64,000 nucleotides of DNA. Source: Glandiceps talaboti (Eukaryota > Hemichordata > Enteropneusta > Spengelidae). The notes under the pieces are model-generated. The model did no database searches, was not told the origin of the DNA, and worked only from the letters and a program-made list of their open reading frames with translations. Position numbers and translations under genes: made by a program. Of this stretch, positions 1 through 9,836 are shown piece after piece. Location of the stretch: contig NC_135562.1 of NCBI RefSeq assembly GCF_964340395.1, positions 14,440,796 through 14,504,795 of the forward strand, written 5' to 3'. Position 1 is the first letter of the stretch, and each line of letters begins with the position of its first letter.

Positions 1-453
1 CGAAGCGAACACTGGGTTTTATGATTGGAATGATATGCAATGTATGTTTATACGTTGTGTGTGCAATCCTGACTTGGTGGTTAATTCTCGTTTTTAGAAC
101 CAATTTACAATGTGTCTTATTGTCATTCCATTTACTGTATTGTTTTTGCCGCATGTCATTTCAAACACTCCATCAATAAAACAAATCTGTACAAATACTT
201 CAATTTCACCTGATGTGACTTGTTATGAAATACAACATGCTTCAATATATCAATGTATGTTTGAGATTTAAAGTGAACTAGTTGTCTAATAGTTATACAC
301 ATATTGATGAAGTCCTGTATGTTTGTTGACAAACACAGTGCACTGTGTTGCAATTACTGTATTAGCTCTGACCCATGCAAGGTTTGTGACCATCATGTTA
401 ATGTTGTTTGTTGATAGTACATATACTGTGCGCTGAAGCAAACTTTTGTCTGA

Positions 454-492
<39 letters not shown>

Positions 493-2480
493 CGTCGTCG
501 TCATCATCATCAGTCAGTGATTTCTGGGTTAGGGACCGATCAGTTTCTTCGGCCGGGGGGGGCGGGGGGGGGGGGGGGGGGGGGGGCGGTGGATAAGTAG
601 GGGGAGTCACCCTGTTTTCAAAATTGGCAGTGGGGTTGGGGGGGGGGGGTCATCTTGTTTTCAAAATTTACGCAAATGATCAACTGTGCTAACATTGCCA
701 GAAGACAACTGCAAAGAACTAAAATACATTTATCGACATGACCATTATACCAGTCTAAGAATAGTTTCAGTAATTTTCCTTATTCATATGTCCACTTTGA
801 ACAACTTCCAAAAATGTTCGAAAGTGCTTTGATTCTCTGGGTGTACTACTCACACTTAAGTTCCTGTCTAGAATAGTGTAATTTTACATTTATTAAAAGC
901 TCATATACCCTATTGTGCCACTTTATTAAGAATATCATCTACAGTTTGTGCAACAGCTGTGTAACCTTGGTTTGGATACCTGCAAACATTGAGTGGAGAA
1001 AACGTCTCATTCCCCACTCAAAAGTTCAATTCAGAGTGTACTTCATTTGCTGCAGTGTTTTATCATAGATGTCGTGTGCACCAGGTGAGGAATTGATATT
1101 TATTGATCATGATTAGTTGGTCTGGAGAACAACTGAGTGGAGTCTGATCTCAAACCATTCTATTGTGGTCTCAGGTCGTATCAATAAATAAACATGGCCC
1201 ATATAATTGCCTGTCAGTATAAATAAGCATTAAAATACCACTTATTGACCTAGATATATGTATATCATGATAGTTCAAGCACCTCGTTGACTCAGTTAGA
1301 CTAGTGCATAGTACAGGATTTATACCGTTCATATTATATCCTATCCTACTACAAACAGGTGAACTGAGTTGACTGAAACACGTTCATGGTTCAAAGCATG
1401 CCTACTGACTATAGCCATCAGAAATTCAAACCTGCCATCAGGAGATTCTAAGCTGACCACTCTGACCATAATCAACCATCACGACGCCATATAATCAATA
1501 TTATATATCAACTATCTGTAAGCTAGGATACTTGGTAGACTGCATGTTCTTATCAAGTCAGCAGTTTCTGGGGTGAAAACAACACATTAGAACATCTCTA
1601 AGCCATGAAAACATTATTCAATGAAGTCCTGTTACTTCACATGTATTACACTCTCATCTATAGTTCATGACATACAGAATTTTCTGAGAGGCGTACATAG
1701 CACTATACATTCAACTCTGAACAAAAGGTGGTGTGAAAAAAAGCTGAAAGGATAGCTGGGAAATTTGAAACAAGAGCAGGAGCTCAAAGCGATCTTGGGG
1801 GCTCAGTGGAACGAGTGCGTGCCCACACGGAGAGGTACTGACATAGCTCAGCTACACGAGTCCATCATATTACTGTCTCTCAATTCACACACAAATCACT
1901 TGAATAATAGAAATACTGTCAACGGTATTTAAATTATTCCTCACTCAAACAAGAGTCTCAATAATTGGGATAAACTTGTTATCTCTTTGAAAAAAAGAAG
2001 TTTACTTCCAACATCCAAATCTTTTAAAAAAATGAATTTAGTATGTACAAAAATGTTTGATGTAATCAAAATATAGAAATGGAAGATATAGTTGAGAGTG
2101 CATTAAAAATACAGCAATGACATGTTTTAATACATAGACAAAGAACTGAATTGAAGTGACATGTATCTTTATACAGCACATACTGTCATACACACACACA
2201 AAACATCGTCCCAAAGTTCTCGTCTGAAAACGTTTACAACACTGTACATTGAAATAGATAGTTTTATCCCATAACAAGTGTAATATTACTTTTTTGTTGT
2301 GCCAGCAGGAAAATATGCTACAGTATGGTTTGCGAGAATGTTTTGTGTATAGTTTGGCAAATAATGATGAAGTGAAATTTCAGGCAAAAGTTATTAAAAA
2401 ATTATTCTAACAATTTTCTTCATTCAGCCGAGAATAGTATGAGTGACCTAAGGGGCCTTGTCACTACGATTCGCAAGATG
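1..2480. other. Intergenic, no gene seen
   Basis: I see no exon with flanking splice signals and recognisable protein similarity here. It holds a (TA)n tract near 456-490, a poly-G run near 554-589 with a second near 636-648, and AT-rich unique sequence. The short open frames at 156-610 are produced by the microsatellite and homopolymer tracts. The ARMC1 3' UTR probably ends somewhere in the right half of this stretch, but I could not fix its poly(A) site. Confidence 0.6.
456..589. repeat. (TA)n followed by (GTC/ATC) and poly-G tracts
   Basis: A TA dinucleotide run is followed by a short trinucleotide stretch and, after about 60 bases, by a nearly uninterrupted G run. These low-complexity tracts create open frames on both strands that should not be read as genes. 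Confidence 0.9.
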
Positions 2481-2484
2481 ATAA

Positions 2485-3150
2485 CCAATGGAATGTCTAT
2501 GACAAGTACTTCACAGAAATAGATAACCAATTAATTTGTTTTCTGAAAGTTTACCAATACAATGTCTCATATAGACTCGCTGCCAGACACATGACTATCG
2601 TTCCTTTTAAGGTGCACAAAGTGAGCCTTGAGAAGTGAGGGAGGTTAGTCTAAAAGACTTTAGACTGAAGTTCCTCACTTCCTGGCTAAACTTCATGTGC
2701 AAGGGGACAATAGTCACTAGTCTGGCAGCGAGTCTACATCTCTAGCATTATTTCTCAGAAACAGTCAATCAGTTGGCTGCATTTGTATTTTACAAGTTCA
2801 CCAATGGAATGTCTGAAGAGAGAATGCCATTTATCAGACTGGATAACCCTGTTGTGTGGGTGTGTTCACCAATATGACTGTGATAGGTATTTAGCAGCAG
2901 TGGATAGCCAATCAAATTGTTGTTTTTGTGTATGTGTGGCTGTTCACTAATAGAATGACAGAGATAGGTATTTAGCAGTAGTGGATAGCCAATCAAATTG
3001 TTGTCTGTGTGTGAGTTTTCACCAATAGAATGACTGTGATAAGTATTTAGCAGCAGTGGATAGCCAATCAAATTGTTGTCTGCGTGTGTGTTCACCAATA
3101 GAATGACTGTGATAAATATTTAGCAGCAGTGGATAGCCAACCACTTTGCT
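2485..3150 (-). repeat. Minisatellite made of the ARMC1 last-exon end (unit about 75 bp)
   Basis: The native copy at about 3091-3142 codes for the C-terminal WLSTAAKYLSQSFYW and stop. Clear extra copies start near 3018, 2943 and 2865, with degenerate ones near 2797 and 2485. Each contains the string for AGCAGCAGTGGATAGCC and TTCACCAATAGAATG in the same order. Spacing is 73-78 bp, not a multiple of three, so the extra copies are 3' UTR. A MITE interrupts one degenerate copy at 2574-2734. Confidence 0.85.
2574..2734. mobile_element. Palindromic MITE with TA target duplication
   Basis: Terminal inverted repeats GACTCGCTGCCAGAC and its exact complement bound a 161-bp palindromic segment flanked on both sides by TA. 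TA duplication and short perfect termini suggest a Tc1/mariner-type nonautonomous element. It sits inside the ARMC1 3' minisatellite. Confidence 0.75.
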
Positions 3151-5953
3151 GTTGTTGTTGTTGATCAACCCGGGCCAAAGCCTTGTCAGCTACCTGTGTT
3201 GGACTATCTTCTTCGGGTAGATACTGAGGTAGGGTGTCATTCTCTTTATCTGCTGTGCCTGGATTAGCACCAAATGACAACAAAACCTAGAAAATATCAA
3301 AATATAAAACAACACAGTTAATAGAAAACAAGTCATTCTATAAAGTAAATGTAATAACAGATAGCAATGAATGTACACATGTATATGCACTGCATGAAAG
3401 GGTGCCGTTTCCAGGTTCTGTATACATGACGGTCACACAATGGAATGGGAGCAAATCCAGATTCGATGCAATTCCATTGTGCGACAGTCATGTATACAGA
3501 ACCGGAAATGCCACCCTTTCATGCAGTGATCACAGCACCTGCGTAACACATGGGTGCAAGTATGGTGTACTGGGGATATTTGCCTGAGTGCTAGCTTGCA
3601 GTGTTCTGTGGGGGCATATTTTCACAAAAGTAGCCAATGAAAGTGCAGGTGAAACCACTGCAAGCACGAGTGCAGATAACCCTAAGTACACACACTGACA
3701 ACTGTCATTTTCTATTAATGATATTTTTACCTCTTGTCCATGTTCATCCTTCACTACTTGTTCTGCAAACATGGTTTTAGATTTAGCAATGGCACGAACC
3801 AAAGTCTGTGAGAGTAGATACAGAAAATACACATTACAAACTGTCAAGGAACTGTGTTTATACTACCAGAGACTTGGCTATCTGATCTGGCTTGACAATA
3901 TTATTTTCTAGAACATCTGAAAAGCAAGTACATTGCGTCAGATAGCCAAATCTCTGGGCTACTACCAGTCAGCCTGGATACAAGTATGGCACTGCCTGGT
4001 TTATGTTACACTGGTGTAGTGTGTCAACTATTCAAAGTGTAGAAATCGAGAACAGATCAGCAGATCAGTTGGGGTTTCAAATTGTTGCATTGGCAATAGA
4101 TGCACTTTTTCATATTTGAGATGGGCACTTTTTCTAGTATATTCTTTATTGTGTTACTTTTACTTTATTTAGTCCTTTATCTTTCATATTTATTTATTTG
4201 TGGATGCACGAGGACAATGCAAGGTGTGTGTGAGTTAAACTCAAACAAGTTGCTACAGAATCAAAAAGAGGTTCCCAGGCTCTGACTGATTGAAATTTCA
4301 AAAGGGAACCAGTAGATGGTCGAGTCAGTAATAATGATGAACAGACTGTAATTCAGATAAAATAGTGATCTTGGTTGTATGTGTCTTACCTCTGGTTTGA
4401 TATCAGCTCTAACTCGGAGCATAAAGCGGCATTTACAGAGGTCAAAGGTGAAACTAATGACACCTTTCACCTGTAGTAAATGATCCTCACAAAGTTTTCT
4501 GGAAGTCTGCAACAATAAAAACCATACAAATTAGTTTTTTATTTAAAGGAAAAGTCCAGTCAGACTTATTTCTACCTTCATTACACTTGTATTGATTACT
4601 GCTATCAACTTAAAGGAAAAGTCCAGTCAGACTTATTTCTGTCTTTAGTACACTTGCATTGGTGACTGCTATCAACTTTTCAGGAAAAGTCCAGTCAGAC
4701 TTACAACTGCAGACATCAGACCGTGGACAAACAGAACCAGATACAAACAGACAAAGTAAACAACTGAATTGGATTAATATAACACTTGGCACAGCATGTT
4801 GGAAGTACAGAGAGTTGTATAACATTTCATGGTTTGGTAAGAACAGCTGTATGGCCATTTTACATTGTTCACATTTCACAAACAAATAGACTTTCCCCTA
4901 GCATTTCATGCACACATAAAGAGGCCATAAAACTGTTCTTATCCAATCATGAAATGTAATACAAGCCTCTGCTCTACCAACCTGCTGTGTAGAATGTTAT
5001 TAATCCAATTCATGTGTTTACTTTCCTTGTTTGTAACAGGTTCCGTTCTCCACAGTCTGATGGCAGCAGTTGTAATTCTGCCTTTAGTACACTGGTGATG
5101 ATTACTGCTGTCAACTTACATATGATTTTGGGTAATAAAAAAGCACCTAGGTAATTTATTCACCTTTGAAATCTTGTAAAGAAACCCTACTGCATTTGCA
5201 TGTGTTCTTTCATTTTTTGGGGAATTCTTGAAAGGGATTGTGGGAAAACCTTTACAGGAAATGACATCATCCTGGTCTCTAAATCCTTTGATCTGTAGTG
5301 TTGTTGTTGTTGTTGTTGTTGTTTGTTATTTCTATTTAGATCACTTGTAATTAGCACACATACCTGGTCTATAAATCCTTTGATCTGTAAAGTCACTACT
5401 TTGGCCCGTTTATTAGCGTTGCCTAGGAAATAAGTTTTATTGTGTTTGTTTGTCATGCCTTGTGTGCCTGACTTAGTTTGGTTCACATGGTCTTTCAAGG
5501 TAGAGTGGTTAGCTGCTGTAAGTCTGTTTAAAATCTTCTTAGCTAGGTATTGGCATCGTTTGTCTGTTTGCCTGCAGACACAATATAGAACACATACACA
5601 TGAGTAACCCCATATTGTATGTACTGAAATACATGATATAGCTTTGGGGTTAAAGTGGCATACACTGATGAGTTCATAAGCTATTTGACGCTAGTAAAAT
5701 ACTTTCATAAAACTATCTGTAAAGTATAGTTGTTTTAATGTTGATGAATGCCAACAAAGGCCCTACATGTTAGCACAGTTGATGACATTACAGTAAGTTC
5801 ATAAACATTGAACATTTTAGTGAACGTTTGGCATCAAATCACATATATGTATTATTCCTACATACCCAGGTTGAGTTCTGCCAATAGCAAGTAATGGTTT
5901 AATATGGTTTGGTAATTTAAGTATAAAACAGATCATTCTACAGAATAAACTTA

Positions 5954-5987
<34 letters not shown>

Positions 5988-7181
5988 AGTGCTATATTTC
6001 ATACCTTTTATATGTGTCTTGTAATCCTTCTAAAACATATGGTTGGTCTTTCATTACTGGTCTGTTGGCTGGGTTTTCAGACAAGTCAAACATCGCCTGG
6101 AAGATTAATGGGGATAGGTATTAAAGTTTTAGAAGTTTATAGATTCTACATATATATTTTTCTTTTTTATATTTATAAGATTTTTATTGGTAACTTCAGT
6201 TGTTTACAATATAAGTTGCTCTTGTTTTACATAATAAGATGGTGTATTGTTATCCATTTGTTACAGTGCCTTTCAAGTTTGTCTTTGTTAACAGCTATAA
6301 TATACTCACAGTGATAATTTAGATTCTACATAACTATAATGTTGAAGAATGAATTCAAAATAGATTCCTTTGCTAAGAACTGAATAACTAACACGCCACA
6401 AGTCTGGAAGTTATTGCTTTGATGTCAAACCTACCTCCAATGCAGAAACTACAACTGAGTTGTCATTGTTATCCAAGAAGTATATTAAACCTTGCATAGA
6501 GGCTTGGTCCTGTCAGGTACAAAACAGTATTGTTCACATTAGTGGTGAAAGATAGCATTTTAAAATATCTATCATTGATAGTATCAACTACAGTTATTAT
6601 TCATCCTCAATGAATGAATGCATGAATGAAATACCTATCGTGAATGTGATCAAGAGGACAAATTTCTTTTGTAGCCGGAATACTTGTTCTAGAAGAGTTT
6701 GATAAGTATTGCCTCAAAGTTCTAAATAATATGTAAAGTGTGGTAAACTAAATGAATTATAAATCATAATTAGGGCCAATCTGGGAACATAGTGGCGTAA
6801 ACGTAAAATAACTGTGTTCTGATTTACACTACATTATCTTCACACACTACATAATGTAGTGTAAATCGGAACATGGTCGTCAGGAACTAGACCACTCTAT
6901 TTGCTATCCTAACTGACATTTTAATTTTGAATTTTGTTGTCCTAGCAAAAATTCAAAAAATCAAAATGTCAGTAACGGATAGTGAAATAGTGTAGTAGCG
7001 ATAGGCGTTCAACTTCAAATCTACAGATAGGTTAGGATTCCAGGCTATACAGATATATTACACTTCAACTTGTAAAATAAGAATTCACGATGAAATGTTC
7101 AATTACCTTTACTAAAGTGTCTCTGTTCTGAGGATTGGAAGCCAACTCTCTTAACTGACGTACAACGACAGTAGCATCCAT
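3092..7181 (-). CDS. ARMC1: ARMC1, armadillo repeat-containing protein 1 (7 coding exons, 278 aa)
   Basis: Coding exons on the minus strand are 7181-7107, 6509-6435, 6096-6005, 5571-5364, 4506-4390, 3805-3731 and 3286-3092. All have AG/GT borders, and phases join cleanly to 279 codons including stop (human ARMC1 is 282 aa). The start is the first ATG in a good context (ACCATGG). Family signatures seen are MDATVVVRQLREL at the N-terminus, FLGNANKRAKVVTLQI, the heavy-metal-associated-like stretch VKGVISFTF, and the invariant tail GWLSTAAKYLSQSFYW. An armadillo-like N-terminal half is followed by an HMA-like fold. ARMC1 is known as a mitochondria-associated protein affecting mitochondrial distribution; a role here is by homology. 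A noncoding first exon lies near 8238-8300. The gene is divergent from MTFR. Oddity: the end of the last exon is tandemly repeated in the 3' UTR, and a Gln run (CAA/CAG-type, near 3145-3165) precedes the C-terminal motif. Confidence 0.93.
3388..3528. mobile_element. Palindromic MITE-like hairpin
   Basis: The termini CACTGCATGAAAGGGTG are inverted at the other end, and the arms pair for nearly 60 bases (ATGTATACAGAACC motif in both), leaving a short loop. It lies in the last ARMC1 intron. The open frame at 3402-3587 is a by-product of it. Confidence 0.75.
3566..3690. mobile_element. Palindromic MITE, family also seen at 24205-24340
   Basis: Inverted arms contain the GTACT...GGGTAT-like end and the TGCTTGCAGTG-like inner motif. 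The central part (TTTCACAA...GTAG...TGAAAGTGCAG) is recognisably the same as the copy in EIF3I intron 3. A fragment of the same ends occurs near 59945-60008. Confidence 0.6.
3868..3955. repeat. Inverted repeat, 18-bp arms
   Basis: AGAGACTTGGCTATCTGA at the left is matched by its complement with one mismatch at the right, around a 52-bp centre. It is in an ARMC1 intron, next to the 3731-3805 exon, and is probably a small MITE. Confidence 0.6.
4546..4705. repeat. Tandem repeat, unit about 66 bp, 2.3 copies
   Basis: Three starts of AGGAAAAGTCCAGTCAGACTTA are spaced about 66 bp apart in the ARMC1 intron just upstream (in transcript order) of the 4390-4506 exon. A related degenerate piece occurs near 5075-5120 (CTTTAGTACACTGGTGATGATTACTG). 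Confidence 0.75.
5274..5389 (-). repeat. Partial duplication of an ARMC1 exon end plus (GTT)n
   Basis: The last 26 bases of the ARMC1 exon ending at 5364 (CTGGTCTATAAATCCTTTG...) recur with one difference at 5274-5299, separated by a GTT trinucleotide run. The copy is intronic. Confidence 0.7.
5944..5986. repeat. Poly-C tract
   Basis: An almost pure C run lies in the ARMC1 intron just downstream of the 6005-6096 exon donor. Confidence 0.95.
6816..6991. mobile_element. Two adjacent hairpins, MITE-like
   Basis: A 22-bp stem (GTTCTGATTTACACTACATT and complement) spans 6816-6872. A second imperfect stem spans about 6893-6991 (CTGACATTTT...AAAATGTCAG). They are intronic in ARMC1 and probably one foldback element or two nested ones. 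Confidence 0.5.
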
Positions 7182-7427
7182 GGTAGTTTCTGTAGATATT
7201 TTAGATAATGTAACCACAGTTGAATGTTTTGATGATGGCTGAAAAATATTATTTGATATTTTATTAGATCTGTGTTGAGGGAAAAAAATATATGCAATTG
7301 GTTATGTACCACAACTGTAACATAGCTTTGTCATTTTGATCAATTGTTTTTAATGAAGTCAAAATACTAATATAGGAAGCTAGTATCATGGATTTAGTGA
7401 CCAAAAATGTTCATCAGCTTTGTAGGG

Positions 7428-7587
7428 GCAATAATTGTAACGTTTTGCTGCGTTTTTGAGTGTTTTTTCGTCTGTTTTGATGACTTAAGTTTTAGTGTTA
7501 GGTGCGGGTAAAACACTAAAACTTAAAAAGTCACCAAAACAGACGAAAAACCCCTTAAAACCGCAGCAAAACGCTACAATTATTGCA
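7428..7587. mobile_element. Long palindrome, MITE-like
   Basis: The arms start GCAATAATTGTAACGTTTTG and end with its near-complement. The inner stem contains TTCGTCTGTTTTG and AAGTTTTAGTGTT with complements. It is about 160 bp, in the ARMC1 first intron. Confidence 0.7.
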
Positions 7588-8237
7588 GCTATCAGCTTGG
7601 TAGATACGTCATGTATATGTACCTGTATACAGTATAGTGATGTACACTACAACTGCAAAATCAAATTGTAATTTGTAATGATGTACACTGCAACTTGCAA
7701 GCACTGGCCCACTAGTCTACTTCCTATACAGTATCGTTACCATTTACACCTACACTCACAGTTAGAAGGAATTTGGTTAGTGTGGCCCACAAACAAGTTT
7801 GAACAACTCAGATACAAATGTACCGTCAACAGTGAATCAACGTTCATGACGTTGGCCAAGAGACAATGTAAGTTGTTTGATATTATTTGGTATTAGATCA
7901 TACGCTTTCCTCACTCGTGTTATAATAAAACAATTATTCAAATGCTACTGGAATGATACATCATAACACAGGTTACAGTTGAGTCAAAAAAATCACAGCA
8001 TTTACGTATAAATGAGAAGAATTCAAAAAATTAAATCTTACCACGTCAAACTCGAACGCCCTCTATGGTAAATGAACTTCGTAACAGTGAAAACATCATT
8101 ATTATAAACAAGACTAATTCTAGCTGTTCACCGTTACCTACTATGCACTAATTAAAACGTCTGGCATTTCACGTACCTAAACTTTCATATTTTACGGTCT
8201 TCTATATTCAGCAGTGATATTTGAGACAATTACTTAC

Positions 8238-8300
8238 CGTATTTTTTCGAGTTCCAGTGATCTGCGATTTCAGTGTGCAGCGCTTGTAATCTATTTTTAA
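8238..8300 (-). other. ARMC1: Probable noncoding first exon of ARMC1
   Basis: On the minus strand, a GTAAGT donor follows position 8238. The next acceptor upstream of the ARMC1 start exon is at 7239-7240, and no in-frame ATG is needed from this exon. The upstream limit is set roughly by the YY1-like motif and by the divergent gene. The exon end is well supported; the transcription start is a guess. Confidence 0.55.
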
Positions 8301-8310
8301 AAATGGCGAC
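8299..8310 (+). promoter_or_regulatory. YY1/TISU-like motif in the ARMC1-MTFR divergent promoter
   Basis: AAAAATGGCGAC fits the YY1 consensus (AANATGGCGNC), which in animals often sits at or just downstream of the start site of housekeeping genes. It lies between the first exon of ARMC1 (minus) and that of MTFR (plus). Function is inferred from motif and position only. Confidence 0.4.
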
Positions 8311-8498
8311 AACTATAGATCTCGGAATTTGATTGGACAATATTTTTAAAAGCATGGCTATAATTGGCTGAGCACATCTAGCGGTTGGATGTGATTGGCT
8401 GATTTGATATTAAACAACTCAGATGCAAGGAAATTTAAAGTCGAGGAGAAATGCACTGATCAACATCAATACTAAAACATCACCGTTTTATATTTTGT

Positions 8499-9836
8499 AT
8501 GGTTTCCTTTCTATCTGAAGTCAAAGAGGAGGAAATAGGTAAGCTTTCCAACTTAAGTGTAAATTAGCAATTTGTACAAGTCGATACTTCATCGAGTTGT
8601 AACTAAACCGTGACCTGCCTGTTAGTGTTACAGACTCATTGTATTGTAATATTATTTGTATTTCGCATGCTTGATAATAGTTGTGGGTACAGAGCGGTGA
8701 AATTACTGTAAGATATGGTCTTTTACATGTGTAAATCACCTTACATATTCCACAATTTTAGAAGAATGAGGAAACAAACATTCGATGGTATTTGCACACT
8801 CGAGCAAGTAACAGTACCTTGTGGGGGAGGGGGGGGGTAACCTGGTAGTGGCATTTCGCGGGATCTTCTACTTAAAACCCTTACCAGCTAGTAAACACGT
8901 ACCAGCTAGCAAACCACTAGTTGGTATAAACATCATTGGCATACATTTATCAACGCAGCAGAGTTACTACAATTGTGCAAATGTTCGTTTCTAAAAATTG
9001 TTTACACAATTTAATTCTATGAGAGAATCCCTGACAAAAAACTTGAGCCATGTAAAAATTTTGAGCCATCACTGGCAGTTAATTGCTAGCAGTGTAGCAC
9101 AGAGCTAGCTAGAGACTTGTCTTGGTGTACTTTTACTCTCTGAAGAAACTCAGGTCTTGAGATAGTAACACCAAGATGAGAGTCTGGGCTAGTAGTTGGC
9201 ATAGGAAATGGTATTTCTACAAAAAATAAAATAAAATAGGTCTTCCTCATCAATATATTGCAGCCATTATTACTAGTACATTTCATTTGTGAAAGTCTTA
9301 AATACTTGGGGCCAGTGATCTGTTCCTGTGAAGATTCGTAATTTCATTGCACTGAAACTTAAAGACAGTTTTGTAGTATTATGGTAGTAGTATTACGTGT
9401 ACAAAATTAAATCTGTCATGAATTATTCTGGTAAAATGACTGGTGAACTCTGGTAGATTTTACCTACTTACTACCTTTACCAAAAATACTGGTAATGATT
9501 GAACCCTGGTAAAATGACTGGTGAACTCTGGTAGATTTTACCTACTTACTGCCTTTACCAAAAATACTGGTAATGATTGAACCCTGGTAAAATGACTGGT
9601 GAACTCAGGTAGATTTTACCTACTGACCACCCTTAACAAAAACACTGGTAGGGAACCCTGGTAAAATGACAGGGGAACTCTGGTAGATTTTACCTACCTA
9701 TGACCCTTTAGTAATGTACTGGTCGTTAACCCTGGTACAGTGACTTGGTACAAGTTCATTTACCAAAAATACTGTATTTATAATGATTGTATCATGTCTG
9801 ATTTCCTATAGTCTGGGTACCGAATGATTGAACCAG
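8499..9836 (+). promoter_or_regulatory. Possible uORF of the MTFR transcript overlapping its start codon
   Basis: If exon 1 ends at the GTAAGC donor after 8538 and joins the acceptor before 9812, an ATG at 8499 opens a 19-codon frame. It stops at the TGA that begins 4 bases after the MTFR ATG at 9824 (ATGATTGA overlap). Such a short overlapping uORF would be expected to dampen translation. This depends on the exon 1 model, which rests only on the donor and the promoter position. Confidence 0.35.
9430..9760. repeat. Tandem repeat, unit 74-78 bp, in MTFR intron
   Basis: Units start GGTAAAATGACTGGTGAACT at about 9430, 9508, 9586 and 9660, followed by GGTAGATTTTACCTACTTAC. The unit is itself partly self-complementary (GTAAAAT / ATTTTAC). 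Confidence 0.85.

Noticed and set aside
1795-1860. tRNA-like string GGGGGCTCAGTGG
   Set aside because: No B-box or stem pairing could be made; left unannotated.
2790-3098. 102-codon minus-strand frame with repeated DNNLIGYPLLLNTY
   Set aside because: It is the wrong frame of the ARMC1 last-exon repeats. The native frame ends in SFYW and stop at 3092.
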